Shown: positions 62,977-64,000 of the stretch, in pieces
How positions within the stretch are numbered: position 1 is the first letter of the stretch
Layout of the letters: every line of letters starts with the position of its first letter
NCBI RefSeq assembly: GCF_011801145.1
Contig: NZ_CP046172.1
Coordinates: forward strand, 5,084,001 to 5,148,000
Reading direction: 5' to 3'
DNA from: Nocardia arthritidis
GTDB taxonomy: Bacteria; Actinomycetota; Actinomycetes; Mycobacteriales; Mycobacteriaceae
DNA: 64,000 nt
The notes under the pieces: model-generated
Seen by the model: the letters and a program-made list of their open reading frames with translations, nothing else
What the model was told of the DNA's origin: nothing
Databases searched by the model: none
Program-made: the position numbers and the translations under genes

Positions 62977-64000
62977 TTAGACGTTGACGGCCGCGTGCTC
63001 GCCGACGAACGCGTCCCGCATGACCAGGTTGATACCGGTCAACCGGGCCCTGACCTCGTCCTTGGTGGTGACCAGCGCGGCGTCGGCGCCGTTCATCTGG
63101 AGTTCGGTTCCGGTGGCCTCCATGCTGCCCAGCTTGCCGAATACATGCACCGGGTTGGTCGCGTAGAGGGTCGCCTCGGGGGTCACCAGCTCGAACTCGG
63201 TGTCGACATGCAGTTCGCTGGGGAAGCGGACGCGACTCAGGCTGTCCTCGGTGCCCTCGCCGAGCGTGCCGCCGGACGGCCGCGGGAAGCTCACCCGCAG
63301 CATGACCCGGCCGCCGAGTTCGGCGCAGTGACCCGATACCGCGATGCGCGAGATCTGGGCGAGCACACCGTTGCCCTCGTCGTGCTTCTCCGGCCCGAAC
63401 AGCAGGATCTCGGTGCCGGCGGCGCGCTTGTAATCGCCGGCCAGGTCGACGAATACTTCCTTGCCACCCACCTCGAGTTTGGCCCGGCCCTCCAACGAGA
63501 CCTGCATGATCATCGATGGATCGACGAGCATGGAGATGCACGGTCCGGCACTCGGCATGAAGAACATGCTCGGGGTGATGCCGACCGGCTCGTTGTCGTC
63601 ATTGGCCGGATACCACGCCTCGGGCAGCGTGGTACCGCGCACGACGTTCGGGCCGACGATCACGTCGAACGGCCCGTCACCGCGCGGCTTACCCAGGTAC
63701 GGGCCGGTCAGCGGCTTCTTGAAGGGCGGAATGTGGTCGACGACGCCGTTGATGTCGATGACGTTGCGGTGCGCCAGCCGCAGCGTGCTCGACTCCAGGA
63801 TGCCGAACCGGCGAATGTTGAACTCCGCGGGGAAGTTCTTGCCGGGCGTGATTTGGCGTACGTGACCGGTGTTGGGCAGATACGGATTGGACAGCACCTG
63901 GATGCGGTCGTTCAACTCGTAACTGAAGCCCTTGATGCCGACCTCGGGAGCCGAGATCAATTCGGTTTCGAATTCCGCGTATCCCTTTTCGTCGACACGA
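62977..64000 (-). CDS. Unrecognised protein, 5' end beyond window
   Basis: At least 341 residues; the frame stays open to the right edge (RVDEKGYAEFETELISAPEV and on). The visible part is predicted mostly beta: GFSYELNDRIQVLSNPYLPN, NIRRFGILESSTLRLAHRN, an Asp-rich GAGP-like stretch replaced by FMPSAGPCISMLVDPS, and two similar halves (RAKLEVGGKEVFVDL; HVDTEFELVTPEATLY). No family or catalytic motif was recognised. It ends before the strong terminator at 62934. Confidence 0.75.
   Translation of the reverse strand, partial: RVDEKGYAEFETELISAPEVGIKGFSYELNDRIQVLSNPYLPNTGHVRQITPGKNFPAEFNIRRFGILESSTLRLAHRNVIDINGVVDHIPPFKKPLTGPYLGKPRGDGPFDVIVGPNVVRGTTLPEAWYPANDDNEPVGITPSMFFMPSAGPCISMLVDPSMIMQVSLEGRAKLEVGGKEVFVDLAGDYKRAAGTEILLFGPEKHDEGNGVLAQISRIAVSGHCAELGGRVMLRVSFPRPSGGTLGEGTEDSLSRVRFPSELHVDTEFELVTPEATLYATNPVHVFGKLGSMEATGTELQMNGADAALVTTKDEVRARLTGINLVMRDAFVGEHAAVNV

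Overview
The window reads as chromosome of a high-G+C actinomycete, most likely Nocardia or a close relative. The reasons are strong G/C third-position bias, many GTG starts, 4-base stop/start overlaps, a type VII (ESX) substrate group and an actinobacterial enediyne polyketide cassette. I see no tRNA, rRNA, CRISPR array or intact insertion sequence.

Layout. (1) 1-5.7 kb: a RiPP locus with a class III/IV-type lanthionine synthetase (cut by the left edge), a 45-aa precursor too short for routine ORF calling, a divergent radical SAM protein, then a secreted S33 peptidase-like lipoprotein and a GH19 chitinase. (2) 5.7-11.5 kb: housekeeping-type accessory genes (M20 amidohydrolase plus MFS permease with a divergent Lrp-type regulator; metallo-hydrolase plus alpha/beta hydrolase with a divergent MarR regulator). 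(3) 12-14 kb: a three-gene ESX cassette with an amidase-type effector. (4) 14.2-17.6 kb: GH15 glucoamylase, a methyltransferase and an AraC regulator. (5) 17.6-25.6 kb: a visibly more A+T-rich, scarred stretch with a PAS-GAF histidine kinase, a receiver-only response regulator, a small membrane protein, two EF-hand proteins and an MFS exporter. It also contains decayed partial copies of genes that are intact elsewhere in this window. (6) 25.7-42.5 kb: P450, two SRPBCC/AHSA1 proteins, a DUF899 protein, and the complete five-gene enediyne warhead cassette (DUF1702/UNBL, UNBV, UNBU, PKSE, thioesterase). An HxlR regulator and an MFS exporter follow. (7) 42.5-49.9 kb: a leftward, tightly coupled run of adenosine-deaminase-like, UbiB/ABC1-like, HDxxGH protein, SufS-like desulfurase, methyltransferase, cystathionine gamma-synthase-like and homocysteine S-methyltransferase genes. 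(8) 50.2-64 kb: class V aminotransferase, three family-5 solute-binding-protein homologues without signal peptides, two small beta-propellers, SRPBCC plus ArsR, two methyltransferases (one PRMT-like), a CxxC flavoprotein, a DUF885 protein and an unrecognised protein cut by the right edge.

How it may work together. Regions 5-8 look like one large specialised-metabolite locus. The PKSE cassette would make the polyene precursor of an enediyne, and the sulfur-handling genes and dithiol-oxidase-like flavoprotein could supply or protect sulfur. The SRPBCC proteins next to the cassette are candidates for CalC-like self-resistance, and two MFS pumps could export product. The signal-less solute-binding homologues, propellers, aminotransferase and PRMT-like enzyme form a second module whose product I cannot predict. 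A shared TATGTAAT-TGTAGCTA-like element lies upstream of the aminotransferase, its decayed copy and the HxlR gene. This links the parts in regulation. The decayed copies show that the locus has been duplicated and partly lost.
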